Assembly (NCBI GenBank): GCA_947852905.1
Contig: CANTVF010000007.1
Location: 1 to 64,000 of the forward strand
Origin: an uncultured Tidjanibacter sp.
GTDB lineage: Bacteria; Bacteroidota; Bacteroidia; Bacteroidales; Rikenellaceae
Direction of reading: 5' to 3'
DNA length: 64,000 bases
Shown piece by piece: positions 39,505 to 48,004 of this stretch. Numbering within the stretch: the first letter of the stretch is position 1; every line of letters starts with the position of its first letter. The translations under genes were made by a program, and so were the position numbers. Below the pieces are notes generated by a model. That model was not told the origin of the DNA and made no database searches. It was given only the letters and a program-made list of their open reading frames with translations.

Positions 39505-39564
39505 TACCGACCTGCCGACTGTACAAACGCCGCAGCCCATAAACGGAGCTGCGGCGTTTGAATA
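39491..39564 (+). repeat. 74-bp direct repeat, left copy (hppA 3' end and terminator)
   Basis: Matches 42498-42571 at 71 of 74 positions. It covers the last four hppA codons, the stop and the whole terminator hairpin, and is taken as the original copy because it belongs to intact hppA. The differences are three transitions. Confidence 0.95.
39524..39560 (+). terminator. Terminator of hppA
   Basis: A 13-bp perfect stem (39524-39536 with 39548-39560) with an 11-nt loop, followed by an A/T-rich stretch. It is duplicated at 42531-42567. Confidence 0.75.
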
Positions 39565-39669
39565 AATATAAATTTAATAAGTCTGTTATTCTCAAATAAC
39601 TCTATTACAAACACCAATCATTTCAGTCATTATAAAAGCGAAAACACATAAAAAATACTAACTAAAACA

Positions 39670-40689
39670 TTATCCCAAACAGCCATTCCCTAATAACGAC
39701 AGTCGTCTGGTATTGTAACTTCCATCCGGTTTAAAAATAGCCTGATTCAATATTCTTATCTGCGATTCATTTCGGATTTCAGAAATCCGATCTATAATTT
39801 CAAGTTCTGAATAAAGGAACCAACGTTCCAATAACTCTTTATAGTTCCCCGCATCTTCTGGCCTAATATTTTGTACGTATCCAAAATATTCCATGAACTG
39901 CGGAGTTGCTATAGTATTAATAATATGAAGAATTTCATCCATAGCATTTTCACTTCCTGACAAATATGTCCACAATTCATTCGCGATCAAAATCTCTTCT
40001 GGAGCACAGAACTTCTCAGCTTCAATCAAATAATTAAGGAAACGCTCTTTATCATATCCCGTATTACTATCAGATGTTGGATCAAATGGAAATCCGAAAA
40101 AATATTTTACCTGTTTATTCGGATATAATAATTTAAGAACGGCTTTCGATTGAAGTATCTTTTGTTTTTCACTACGCATTTCCCCTGAATTCGGTCTAAC
40201 AGATTTCAACTCGATCGCAATAACTTCCTGTCCAGTTATAAACATACAATCTACCGTAAATTTTGAAGCATCTTGCATCTCACCGAATGCATTCTCTGCA
40301 AGCAATTGATCTTCAATCGAAACACATGGTGTCCTATTGCCATTTTTAAGATCAATCATTATATTAGAAATCACATTACTTTGATATTCATAAATAGTTT
40401 TACCTGAAAATGTTCTCTTTTCACCATCACACAAAATATGTGCGACTGATTCAAAAAAAGATAGTCCCAATGCAGTATTCAATCCATGCATCCAACTGCT
40501 CAGACTGATAAAATCATATATATTGCCAACTCGTCCGGACAGTTTATTTGCAAATGCATTTAAAAAAGCTATATGAAACGGAGCATTCCGATTAATACCT
40601 GACTTCTCAGGAAATGAAGCAAATCTGGAACACAAAACCTTTATAACCGCATGGGCAATCCGCTCCTTTTTATCATTAGATAACGACAT
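39670..40689 (-). CDS. TdeIII-like type II restriction endonuclease
   Basis: A 339-residue protein that resembles the TdeIII family of type II endonucleases, with the SGRVGNIYDFISLSSWMHGLNT-type N-terminal region. A PD-(D/E)XK nuclease site is visible as D147 and E160-x-K162 in the VDCMFITGQEVIAIELKS region. It starts 2 bp after the stop of the methyltransferase, so the modification enzyme is translated first, as expected for safe establishment. The gene is intact and AT-rich compared with the rest of the window. The recognition sequence cannot be read from the protein. Confidence 0.82.
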   Translation of the reverse strand: MSLSNDKKERIAHAVIKVLCSRFASFPEKSGINRNAPFHIAFLNAFANKLSGRVGNIYDFISLSSWMHGLNTALGLSFFESVAHILCDGEKRTFSGKTIYEYQSNVISNIMIDLKNGNRTPCVSIEDQLLAENAFGEMQDASKFTVDCMFITGQEVIAIELKSVRPNSGEMRSEKQKILQSKAVLKLLYPNKQVKYFFGFPFDPTSDSNTGYDKERFLNYLIEAEKFCAPEEILIANELWTYLSGSENAMDEILHIINTIATPQFMEYFGYVQNIRPEDAGNYKELLERWFLYSELEIIDRISEIRNESQIRILNQAIFKPDGSYNTRRLSLLGNGCLG

Positions 40690-40691
40690 GG

Positions 40692-42284
40692 TTATTTATT
40701 TTTAATATGGAAAATTATTTCAGCATAAGCACCTTTATCTTTTTCCGTTCTATTTAAAACCGGTCGTTTATAACGTTTAACGATACGCATATCCGCACGC
40801 TCTGCAATAGAAGGATACAAATCATACTTATCATTCGCAATCAAGAAAATATCATAATCATCTACCAAATATTTTTTTGCATTAAGCAAAACCTCAGATA
40901 TTCCGACAACATAACTGTCAAGCGCACTTTTTCCTTGACCTTTATATAGAGGTCCAATTTCCAAATCATCATGACGCTCAAACCCGAATAAATCATATGC
41001 ATAAGCATGTTGTTCATGATAATCGATCATACCTACATATGGAGGACTTGAAAATATTCCTTGTATTTTTTGTCCACTAACAATACTCCATAAATCAGGA
41101 CATTGTTCATTTAAAGCTTGTACCAAATCAATAGATCTGCTATCACCGGCCAAACAATATTGATGTGTATCTGTTTTTATTTTGGAAAATTCGGCTAATC
41201 TTACAATTGTATCTTTACTATAGGTTTTCCACCATTTTAATATTGAAAACAAAGGCTTGCAAATTTTCCCGTGTTTTCTACAATAATATGTGGTTGTTAC
41301 AGGATCTTTTAATGTAGCCAAATCTGCATGTGTCGTAGCACGACAAGAACGCATCGTGCGGCTCAATATCACATACAAAACATTTTTTATTTTCGTATCC
41401 TGCACCTGCTTAATCAGATCATACACAAAATCTAATTCACGTCTAATATGATCGGTATACCACTTTTCGATAAAATTATTGGAGTTATCCTGTAGCAACC
41501 GTATATCATATTTTTGAATTAACCTCATATATATCGGCAAAAATTCGCCAGCCTTTTCTTGACCATATACACTGTCATCCAATTGTTTCAACTGCACTTT
41601 TCTTTTGAATTCCGGTACCGGGAACCACACGTCATTAAATTTTTTCAACTCAGACAATAACTCTTCTTCGAATTCCGTAGTGCGGCTGCCTTTAATAAAA
41701 GAATTTAAAGACGACGTAATATGCTCAATCTCTTCTTTTAACCGTACAAAATCGACATATGATATTTTTACATTAGAAATCAAAGCGTTAAATGCAGAAA
41801 TATCTATACCTACAGCATGTAGCCCCAATTCGTTAGCTTGTACTAAAGTTGTTCCGCTACCACAAAATGGATCCAAAATTACATCTCCGGGCTTGAAACA
41901 TACCGAAGTCTTGAAATCGTCAACATGTTGATCCAAAAAATACTCAGCCAGTTGAGGTATAAATTTACCTTTATAAGGATGTAACCTATGTACATGCTTA
42001 GTTGTTTCTGTTTCCTTTAAATTGTCAAATGATAATCCCCAATTTAAATCCTCTCCAAGTTTTTCTTTCCATTTTTTTTCTCGTGGGCCATTCAGAGAAC
42101 TATAATAGTCAATAAGTTCTTTTTTGGATACTAATACAATCCCGTTCTCGATAAATCTATTTATTTTTCCATAATTGATAAGGTAGGCAATATTTGAACT
42201 CGTTACATTTTTGCCCAAATATTCCGAAGCCCACGCACTGGCTGCTTTTATATTAAACACATCATCCATCATTATCGCTGTCAA
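40692..42284 (-). CDS. DNA methyltransferase of the restriction-modification module
   Basis: A 530-residue SAM-dependent DNA methyltransferase, probably N4-cytosine or N6-adenine. The SAM motif DPFCGSGTT is at residues 138-146 and the catalytic SSPPY at 412-416, so motif I precedes motif IV. About 250 residues separate them, which likely hold the target-recognition region. Residues 10-60 resemble a helix-turn-helix (NVTSSNIAYLINYGKI, then VSKKELIDYY), which may bind DNA or control the operon. Alternative starts are the Met codons at residues 5 and 6. The gene is AT-rich and appears intact. Confidence 0.85.
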   Translation of the reverse strand: MTAIMMDDVFNIKAASAWASEYLGKNVTSSNIAYLINYGKINRFIENGIVLVSKKELIDYYSSLNGPREKKWKEKLGEDLNWGLSFDNLKETETTKHVHRLHPYKGKFIPQLAEYFLDQHVDDFKTSVCFKPGDVILDPFCGSGTTLVQANELGLHAVGIDISAFNALISNVKISYVDFVRLKEEIEHITSSLNSFIKGSRTTEFEEELLSELKKFNDVWFPVPEFKRKVQLKQLDDSVYGQEKAGEFLPIYMRLIQKYDIRLLQDNSNNFIEKWYTDHIRRELDFVYDLIKQVQDTKIKNVLYVILSRTMRSCRATTHADLATLKDPVTTTYYCRKHGKICKPLFSILKWWKTYSKDTIVRLAEFSKIKTDTHQYCLAGDSRSIDLVQALNEQCPDLWSIVSGQKIQGIFSSPPYVGMIDYHEQHAYAYDLFGFERHDDLEIGPLYKGQGKSALDSYVVGISEVLLNAKKYLVDDYDIFLIANDKYDLYPSIAERADMRIVKRYKRPVLNRTEKDKGAYAEIIFHIKNK

Positions 42285-42497
42285 TCAATATTTGCCTACG
42301 ATCAATATAAAAACTGAGTTGCTAAAATACCTTTTTGAATGAACATCTTGTTATCCGGAAAATTTAAAATCTTCGTGATTAGCAAATCATACAAATGATA
42401 TTTACTAAAAACTCAATATATGCTAACAAAGATACGCATTCATTTACTCATACACAAAACCACTAACATTCCACGCATTATAATTACCATGTGGCAC

Positions 42498-42571
42498 TCA
42501 GCCTGTTCTGATACCGACCCGCCAACTGTACAAACGCCGCAGCCCATAAACGGAGCTGCGGCGTTTGAATA
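42498..42571 (+). repeat. 74-bp direct repeat, right copy
   Basis: Carries the last hppA codons, its stop and the 13-bp terminator stem (42531-42543 with 42555-42567), but no hppA gene is attached. Differs from the left copy at three positions. Confidence 0.95.
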
Positions 42572-42606
42572 TGAGGCTACAGCAAACATTCACCGAGGCA
42601 GATACT

Positions 42607-42637
42607 ATTGAAATAGCGTTTTATTTTAATACTTTTG
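42607..42637 (+). promoter_or_regulatory. Promoter of the barrel-protein gene
   Basis: ATTG (42607-42610), a 19-nt spacer and TACTTTTG (42630-42637) fit the -33/-7 pattern well. It lies 36 bp outside the right repeat. The leader is about 65 nt. Confidence 0.75.
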
Positions 42638-42706
42638 CAGTATATGTAAAAAGCACGCCGCCAACCGTTACCGCGGCGCGGTAAATTTCACTCTACATAT
42701 ACTGAC

Positions 42707-43810
42707 ATGAAATATTTTACAAGACTCGCCATACTATCCGCCATGCTCTCGGTGTCTTGCCTTGCATCGCATGCCCAGAAATTCGTTTGGGACGCCGATT
42801 TCGACTACAAGTTCGACAACAGGGAATACGCCTCCATGAAGAATCCGTATACGTCGGCTACATATTTCAGTGTCAGACTTACTCCGGAAATAGGTTTGGA
42901 ATGGGGTAAAGGAATGAAACGCCACCGTATTATGGCAGGTGCCGACGTAATCATAGATTTCGGCACCAATTCGCAACGCATACCGGAAATGGTCCTTTAT
43001 TACAACTATATACGACGAGGCGACGCCACGACATTCGGCGTATGGGCAGGACGTTTCCCGCGCACAAACATGATCGGCACATATTCCAACGCTTTCTTCA
43101 GCGAATACGTGACCTATTACGACAGCAATCTGGACGGTCTGTTGATAAACTATGCAGGTCACAACGGATACGTGGAACTCGTCTGCGACTGGAACAGCAT
43201 GTATGCGGCCGATCGACGGGAAAAATTCATGATTTTCTCATCCGGTCTGCTGAATCGCGGCAGACTGTACGGCGGATACAACTTCAGCATGTTCCATCAT
43301 TCGGTAAGCGGTACGGAAAAGGGCGTCGTAGATAACCTGCTCATATATCCTTACATCGGCTTCGACATGTCATACTGGCCTACGTTATTCCCGACATTAT
43401 ACATACAGGCCGGTTGGCTACAGGCTTTTCAGAACGACCGAGTATACGTCGGCAAATACGTCACGCCCGGCGGCTTTCAGCTCGAAGCCCGCGCCGAGAC
43501 ACGCTGGGGATTCGGAGTGTACGAAACGTTGTACCTCGGCGGCAACCTGATGCCGTATTATTACAGCACCCTTCCCGACCAACCGGTATACGGAGACGGG
43601 CTCTACTTCGGAGAACCGTTTTACCGTACCGAAGACGGAATATACAATCGTCTGGAAATATACTGGAAACGTAACTTCACTTCCGACATATCGCTGAAAA
43701 TATCGTCGGTACATCACTACGACGGCAATTCATGGGGGTGGCAACAGCTTCTGGAACTGCAAGTCAAAATATCCGACCGAATGTTCAAACACCGCCGACC
43801 GCGAGAATAA
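42707..43810 (+). CDS. Predicted outer-membrane beta-barrel protein, family unknown
   Basis: A 367-residue protein with a signal peptide (cleavage near SHA, residue 23). The mature part is made of alternating aromatic-rich strands (ATYFSVRLTPEIGLEW, DLLIYPYIGFDMSYW-like, ISLKISSVHHY) and short turns, typical of outer-membrane barrels. I do not recognise the family. There is no TonB box or plug domain, so it is not a TonB-dependent receptor. It has its own promoter. The final strand does not end in Phe; a short basic tail follows it. Confidence 0.65.
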   Translation: MKYFTRLAILSAMLSVSCLASHAQKFVWDADFDYKFDNREYASMKNPYTSATYFSVRLTPEIGLEWGKGMKRHRIMAGADVIIDFGTNSQRIPEMVLYYNYIRRGDATTFGVWAGRFPRTNMIGTYSNAFFSEYVTYYDSNLDGLLINYAGHNGYVELVCDWNSMYAADRREKFMIFSSGLLNRGRLYGGYNFSMFHHSVSGTEKGVVDNLLIYPYIGFDMSYWPTLFPTLYIQAGWLQAFQNDRVYVGKYVTPGGFQLEARAETRWGFGVYETLYLGGNLMPYYYSTLPDQPVYGDGLYFGEPFYRTEDGIYNRLEIYWKRNFTSDISLKISSVHHYDGNSWGWQQLLELQVKISDRMFKHRRPRE

Positions 43811-43892
43811 CAGCAACGAACATATGCGGCTATACAATGCGCGGATCACGTTATTCACGGGAAGAGATTGCCAAGCGGTACATACAAAACAA

Positions 43893-43901
43893 GGGGGGGG
43901 G
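43893..43901. repeat. Homopolymer run of 9 G
   Basis: Nine G in a row, about 10 bp before copy B of the element remnant. Confidence 0.5.
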
Positions 43902-43910
43902 TATGAGAAC

Positions 43911-44063
43911 GCTAAGTTTTGACACAACCATTTTAAGGCGGTGAGAACGGATACAATGCAATGACGTGATTGCAATGGCTACATGAGAGTTTACCGAGGT
44001 AAATGACTTAGCCCGCATCAAAATAAAAACGCAGCAGATTATCCGTTATGACATACCCTCGTT
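43911..44063 (+). pseudogene. Degenerate element remnant, copy B
   Basis: Aligns to copy A (32739-32895) over about 150 bp at roughly two-thirds identity by eye. The frame from 43999 encodes VNDLARIKIKTQQIIRYDIPS and stops at 44074-44076. An upstream stop (TGA at 43984-43986) breaks the frame, so this copy is inactive. Confidence 0.5.
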
Positions 44064-44155
44064 TATCGTAATAGCATAGCGGTTACACTACGTCAGATCT
44101 CCGTAATTACCGAATCCTCCGCTCACACTTTTACAGCACTCGGGCGCGTTCCGCG

Positions 44156-44557
44156 TCAGAAACCGAACAGTTCCAAAAACCATTTCGGCGCGCGTATGGG
44201 TCGACGTGTGGCGGCATCTACGAATACGAGAACCACACGACCGGTATTGATCTTATCGCCAGCCTCGTTATATATTTCGTGGTCGAAAGTCAACTTGACG
44301 CCGGGTTTCTCGGCGACACGTATCTTTACCGTCAACAGATCGTCGTAATACGCCGGAGCTATATAATTCATGGATACCTCGCGAACGGGCAACATGACGC
44401 CCATGGCCTCCATTTCACGATAGGAAATGCCGCGCGAACGCATCATCTCCGTGCGGGCTACCTCGTAATAATTTACGTAATTGGAGTGATGCACCACTCC
44501 CATATTGTCGGTCTCCTTGTAACGTACCCTTATCTTAACTTCATATTCCGTCATCAT
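44156..44557 (-). CDS. YbgC/FadM-family acyl-CoA thioesterase
   Basis: A 133-residue hot-dog fold thioesterase. The family motif VRYKETDNMGVVHHSNYVNYYEVAR includes the catalytic Asp region near residue 16, and the beta strands that follow are complete. It hydrolyses acyl-CoA or acyl-ACP; E. coli YbgC acts near the Tol-Pal system, but no tol genes are seen here. It is the last gene of the minus-strand run that begins at dnaN, with a 102-bp gap after the ribF-like gene. The second Met is an equally possible start. Confidence 0.9.
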   Translation of the reverse strand: MMTEYEVKIRVRYKETDNMGVVHHSNYVNYYEVARTEMMRSRGISYREMEAMGVMLPVREVSMNYIAPAYYDDLLTVKIRVAEKPGVKLTFDHEIYNEAGDKINTGRVVLVFVDAATRRPIRAPKWFLELFGF

Positions 44558-44659
44558 AGCGTCTATAATCCGTTATTCACGCAACGTAATTCCTTTCTGA
44601 ATTCCATGTACGGCAAGTCTGAACGCTCCGCCACAAAGTAACGACAGCAACCCGTCGTT

Positions 44660-45424
44660 CTACTCGAAAGTCATCATCACATCTTTCATCTCGCCTGACA
44701 ACTCCGATGACAACCGCAAGGTTCCGTCCCCACCGACATACAATATGCCCGGCACGGAATTCCCGTGGGCAGACACCTTCACGGCATACTCCCCTGCTGC
44801 AGGCAACAATTTCGCCTTGTCTTCGATAATCACTCTGCCGTCGCCGCACAAATCCCCGATAACTATGTAACCGCGCGTGAGCATTTCGTGCGCCAGCTCC
44901 ATATTTCCTTCCGCAATAACGTTACGCACTACGGTAGAACTTACCTTTTCGTTTCCCACATCCCTGCGCGATACGCGCTCGGACACGAAACCGTACTTGG
45001 GCTGTAAATCGAGCATGGAGAAAAAATCGCCGTGATCGCTTCCGAGATGATGATTGTAACCGACAACGAAGTATTTCATCCCTATACGCCCGACGAGTAT
45101 TTCGCCTACGAATTCCGCTGCCGTCATGGCAGCCAGCTTTGCATCGAAAGGCAACACTACGCATACATCTATTCCTATCTCTTCCAACAGGAAAAGTTTC
45201 TCCTTCAGCGTATTGAGCAATTTAACATCGCCGCCGCGCGCCAACACCTGACGCGGGTGAGGCCAGAAAGTGACCACTACGCTCTGTCCGTCGATCTCCA
45301 CCGCACGCGAACGTACCACATCGAGCAAGGCGCGATGTCCGTAGTGCAGGCCGTCGTAAGATCCGACCGTAACAACGGCATTATCCGACTTGACTATATC
45401 TTCCGTTGTATAATAAACTTTCAT
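44660..45424 (-). CDS. RibF-like FAD synthetase with degenerate riboflavin kinase domain
   Basis: A 254-residue protein. Residues 1-185 form a complete FMN adenylyltransferase domain: nucleotide-binding GSYDGLHYGH (residues 22-31), the YNHHLGSDHGD loop, and the VSSTVVRNVIAEG motif. The C-terminal part is only about 65 residues and lacks the PTAN motif and the conserved catalytic Glu region of riboflavin kinase, so it should not phosphorylate riboflavin. Full RibF is about 310 residues. It may make FAD only, beside another complete RibF elsewhere. It follows rex by 18 bp. Confidence 0.85.
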   Translation of the reverse strand: MKVYYTTEDIVKSDNAVVTVGSYDGLHYGHRALLDVVRSRAVEIDGQSVVVTFWPHPRQVLARGGDVKLLNTLKEKLFLLEEIGIDVCVVLPFDAKLAAMTAAEFVGEILVGRIGMKYFVVGYNHHLGSDHGDFFSMLDLQPKYGFVSERVSRRDVGNEKVSSTVVRNVIAEGNMELAHEMLTRGYIVIGDLCGDGRVIIEDKAKLLPAAGEYAVKVSAHGNSVPGILYVGGDGTLRLSSELSGEMKDVMMTFE

Positions 45425-45442
45425 CGCTCTCCGATTTCAAGA

Positions 45443-46084
45443 TCACATGTCGTTGTTCTCCTCGTTTTCCTTTACGAAATACGCCACCTTTTCGAGCAGT
45501 GTGGTAATATCGTAATTCTCCACCACTATGCCGAGCGGGAAATTGAGCGGTTTGGAAGTAAAGTTAAGCACACCCTTGATACCGGCATTGACAATCGGCA
45601 CTACCAGATCGGCAGCCACCCTCGACGGACACGAAAGCACGGCTATGTTTATATCCATAGAAGCCACGTCGGCTTCGAAATCGTCCATGCTGTAGCAGGG
45701 AATATCGTCTATGGTGGTGCCTACCTTGGCCGGATCCACGTCGAATGCGGCCACGATTTTCAGATTCAACCCCTTGCCGTTGAAATAACGGGTGATAGCC
45801 TGCCCCAGATGTCCCATGCCTATTACGGCTATATTGACCGGATTGGGACTGTCGAGTATGTTGTTGATGAACTCGATAAGCACCTCCACATCGTATCCTT
45901 TCTTCGTATCGCTCGAAAATCCTATGAGCATCAGATCGCGGCGCACCTGTACCGCGGTAATGCCGTGTATGCCGGCCAGTACGTGGGAAAAGATATGGGA
46001 AATTCCCTGCTGGTGAAGGTTCATCAGAGTCCGGCGATATTCGCTCAGACGTTCTATTGTCTTTTCGGGAATATTGTTAGGCAT
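45443..46084 (-). CDS. rex: Redox-sensing transcriptional repressor Rex
   Basis: A 213-residue Rex. Residues 1-80 form the winged helix (LSEYRRTLMNLHQQGISHIFSHVLA, then GITAVQVRRDLMLIG). Residues 85-213 form the NAD(H)-binding Rossmann domain with VIGMGHLGQAI and the C-terminal swapped helix. Rex senses the NADH/NAD+ ratio and represses fermentation and respiration genes when NADH is low. No clear Rex palindrome (TTGTGAA...) was spotted nearby. It lies 12 bp after the LysM gene and 18 bp before the ribF-like gene. Confidence 0.96.
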   Translation of the reverse strand: MPNNIPEKTIERLSEYRRTLMNLHQQGISHIFSHVLAGIHGITAVQVRRDLMLIGFSSDTKKGYDVEVLIEFINNILDSPNPVNIAVIGMGHLGQAITRYFNGKGLNLKIVAAFDVDPAKVGTTIDDIPCYSMDDFEADVASMDINIAVLSCPSRVAADLVVPIVNAGIKGVLNFTSKPLNFPLGIVVENYDITTLLEKVAYFVKENEENNDM

Positions 46085-46096
46085 ATGTCGGTTTGT

Positions 46097-47893
46097 TTAT
46101 CTCACGTTTATTGTATAGTCGCCGGAATATGTGACCAACGCCCACTGGGTATTGCATATGTCTCCCGCATCCGTCATTTCGAATCCGTAAGGAGTCTGCA
46201 ACGGCGCCACCGGATCGCCCGAAAGCATTCCGCCCGCACCCTGTCCGCCGCAGAAAAGCATCACGGCATCGTACCCCCTGTAAGAATACAACGTAGGTAT
46301 ACGCCCGAAAGCCTCTATATAACGGCTGTCGAAATTCTGTACACGTTCATTCCCCCTGTCGGCATGGTATGACGTCACGAACGAAACGTTCAGTTTGAAG
46401 AACAGGTTGCGGTCCAGATTACGGTAACGCATCCATTTGGAATTCCCGATTACCGACATGCGTCCGGTACGTATCGAACGGGCGAGACGACTGTTCTGCA
46501 CCGAACTGAGCGCAGCGAGAATCAGATCCACACCGGTTTCGTCGCCGGCCAGAACGACGAATACGTTCTCCGTACCGCTCTTCATCAAAAGGTCGTCTAT
46601 CTGCTCCGAAGGCGTCCCCTTACGGTATACTATACGCTGGTAATGCCTGTTTCCGACCACCTCCTTCATTCTGCGTTCGAATTCCGCATCGTTCACGTCC
46701 GACGTAATGAATATTATATTCTTGTCCCCGTCCAGCAGCGATGCGAGTTTTTCGTAATGGCAATCCCGCTCCGGATAAAGTCTGAATACGGTATTACCAT
46801 ACCCCATAGGCACATCGGCAAGCGGCGACACCACAGGAATGCCATTGGCTCTCGAATAGCCGACCACGGCACCGAGCGTCTCCTCGTACACAGGTCCTAT
46901 TATCAGATCGGTATCGTCCAGCGCGCCTTTATCGATCAAGGCGGCCACTTTCTGCGGCGAACGTTCCGTATCGTACAAATCTATATTGAGAATTTTCCCT
47001 CCGGCAGCCAGTTCACACGCAGCGAGCAAAGCCCCTTGATAAAACTCCATGAAAACGGGTTTTACCGCCCCCTTTTCCGTAAGCGGCAACATAAAGGCCA
47101 CATTCGTAACGCCTCCGGGCAGATACTTCATATCCACCATGTCCCCCGCAACGCCTCCGACCGGCGGCAGCGACATACCGTTTTCCATAGTATCGGAACC
47201 ATTGCCGGCAAGTGTCTCGCATGGTACAGGTATCTTCAAAAGCACCCCCGCCTTCAGTCCTTCTTTCACATTGTTTTCCGCCTCTATGGCCTCCACCGAC
47301 ACTCCGTATCGACGGCTAAGCGCATAAAGCGTCTCGCCCATTTCGACGAGATGGTACACATACTCATCCGACACGGCCGTAAGAGTCTCTGCGAAATCGT
47401 CCATTTGTGACAAAATCGTCTGCGGCGAGGTCTTGTCCATTTCAGACTTTCGTATAAGCAACTCGTCACCAGCCCGAAGATGCGCCGGATCGAGTCCCGG
47501 ATTGTCCTGTATGAGAGTATTTATAGAAAGCGAATACTTTTTAGCTATGGAATAGGTCGTTTCGCCCGGTTGTATGGTGTGACGCGAAAACGTTCGCTGC
47601 AACTTTCGGCGCGTCATCTTTATTTCCGGCCGGTCGGTACACAGTATCCTTATCGTCTGTCCGGCTTTCAGACCGTCCGTTTTCACCGCAGGATTGTCAT
47701 CGTAAAGTCGTGCCTCGTCAACACCGTAAAGCCGCGAAAGCGAATAGACCGTCTCTCCCGGAAGGACGGTATGCAGATAATAATCGGCTCCGTCCATGCG
47801 CACCACTTCGGACGCCCTGTCCGAAGGTTCCTGCGCAATACATATGCTTCCGGCAAGCACGACAGCCGCCACCAAGACCAGAAATCTTCTCAT
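46097..47893 (-). CDS. LysM-repeat protein with periplasmic-binding-protein-like domain
   Basis: About 598 residues from the ATG at 47893, chosen because it gives a clean signal peptide (MRRFLVLVAAVVLAGSICIA). Three LysM repeats follow, at about residues 30-80, 95-140 and 175-220 (TVLPGETVYSLSRLYGV, TIQPGETTYSIAKKYSL, MGETLYALSRRYGV). From about residue 260 a type-1 periplasmic-binding-like domain (ABC substrate-binding/LpoA fold) extends to the end. LysM binds peptidoglycan. This architecture is common in Bacteroidota; its ligand is unknown, and a role in wall synthesis control is plausible. It lies between the exonuclease gene and rex. Confidence 0.85.
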   Translation of the reverse strand: MRRFLVLVAAVVLAGSICIAQEPSDRASEVVRMDGADYYLHTVLPGETVYSLSRLYGVDEARLYDDNPAVKTDGLKAGQTIRILCTDRPEIKMTRRKLQRTFSRHTIQPGETTYSIAKKYSLSINTLIQDNPGLDPAHLRAGDELLIRKSEMDKTSPQTILSQMDDFAETLTAVSDEYVYHLVEMGETLYALSRRYGVSVEAIEAENNVKEGLKAGVLLKIPVPCETLAGNGSDTMENGMSLPPVGGVAGDMVDMKYLPGGVTNVAFMLPLTEKGAVKPVFMEFYQGALLAACELAAGGKILNIDLYDTERSPQKVAALIDKGALDDTDLIIGPVYEETLGAVVGYSRANGIPVVSPLADVPMGYGNTVFRLYPERDCHYEKLASLLDGDKNIIFITSDVNDAEFERRMKEVVGNRHYQRIVYRKGTPSEQIDDLLMKSGTENVFVVLAGDETGVDLILAALSSVQNSRLARSIRTGRMSVIGNSKWMRYRNLDRNLFFKLNVSFVTSYHADRGNERVQNFDSRYIEAFGRIPTLYSYRGYDAVMLFCGGQGAGGMLSGDPVAPLQTPYGFEMTDAGDICNTQWALVTYSGDYTINVR

Positions 47894-48004
47894 ATCCACA
47901 ATACAACTCAAATTTAAAGATCGGCAGCACTTGACAGCACTCCGCAATTTCACGTCACCGTGTCTACCGCACAGCATCGCGACAAAACGGAGACATGCGA
48001 CCTA

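Larger units (their letters stand above)
39565..42497. mobile_element. Restriction-modification island between direct repeats
   Basis: About 2.9 kb that is clearly more AT-rich than all its neighbours and is bounded by 74-bp direct repeats. It contains only the methyltransferase and endonuclease genes plus AT-rich flanks. No transposase, integrase or terminal inverted repeats were seen. The arrangement fits insertion with a long target duplication, described for other type II modules. Confidence 0.8.
42285..42706. other. Island right flank and barrel-gene upstream region, 422 bp
   Basis: Contains the AT-rich region upstream of the methyltransferase, the right copy of the 74-bp repeat (42498-42571) and the promoter of the barrel gene (42607-42637). 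No further gene seen. Confidence 0.7.
43811..44155. other. Barrel gene-ybgC intergenic region, 345 bp
   Basis: Between convergent genes. It holds a 9-G run (43893-43901) and copy B of the degenerate element. No intact gene. Confidence 0.6.
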
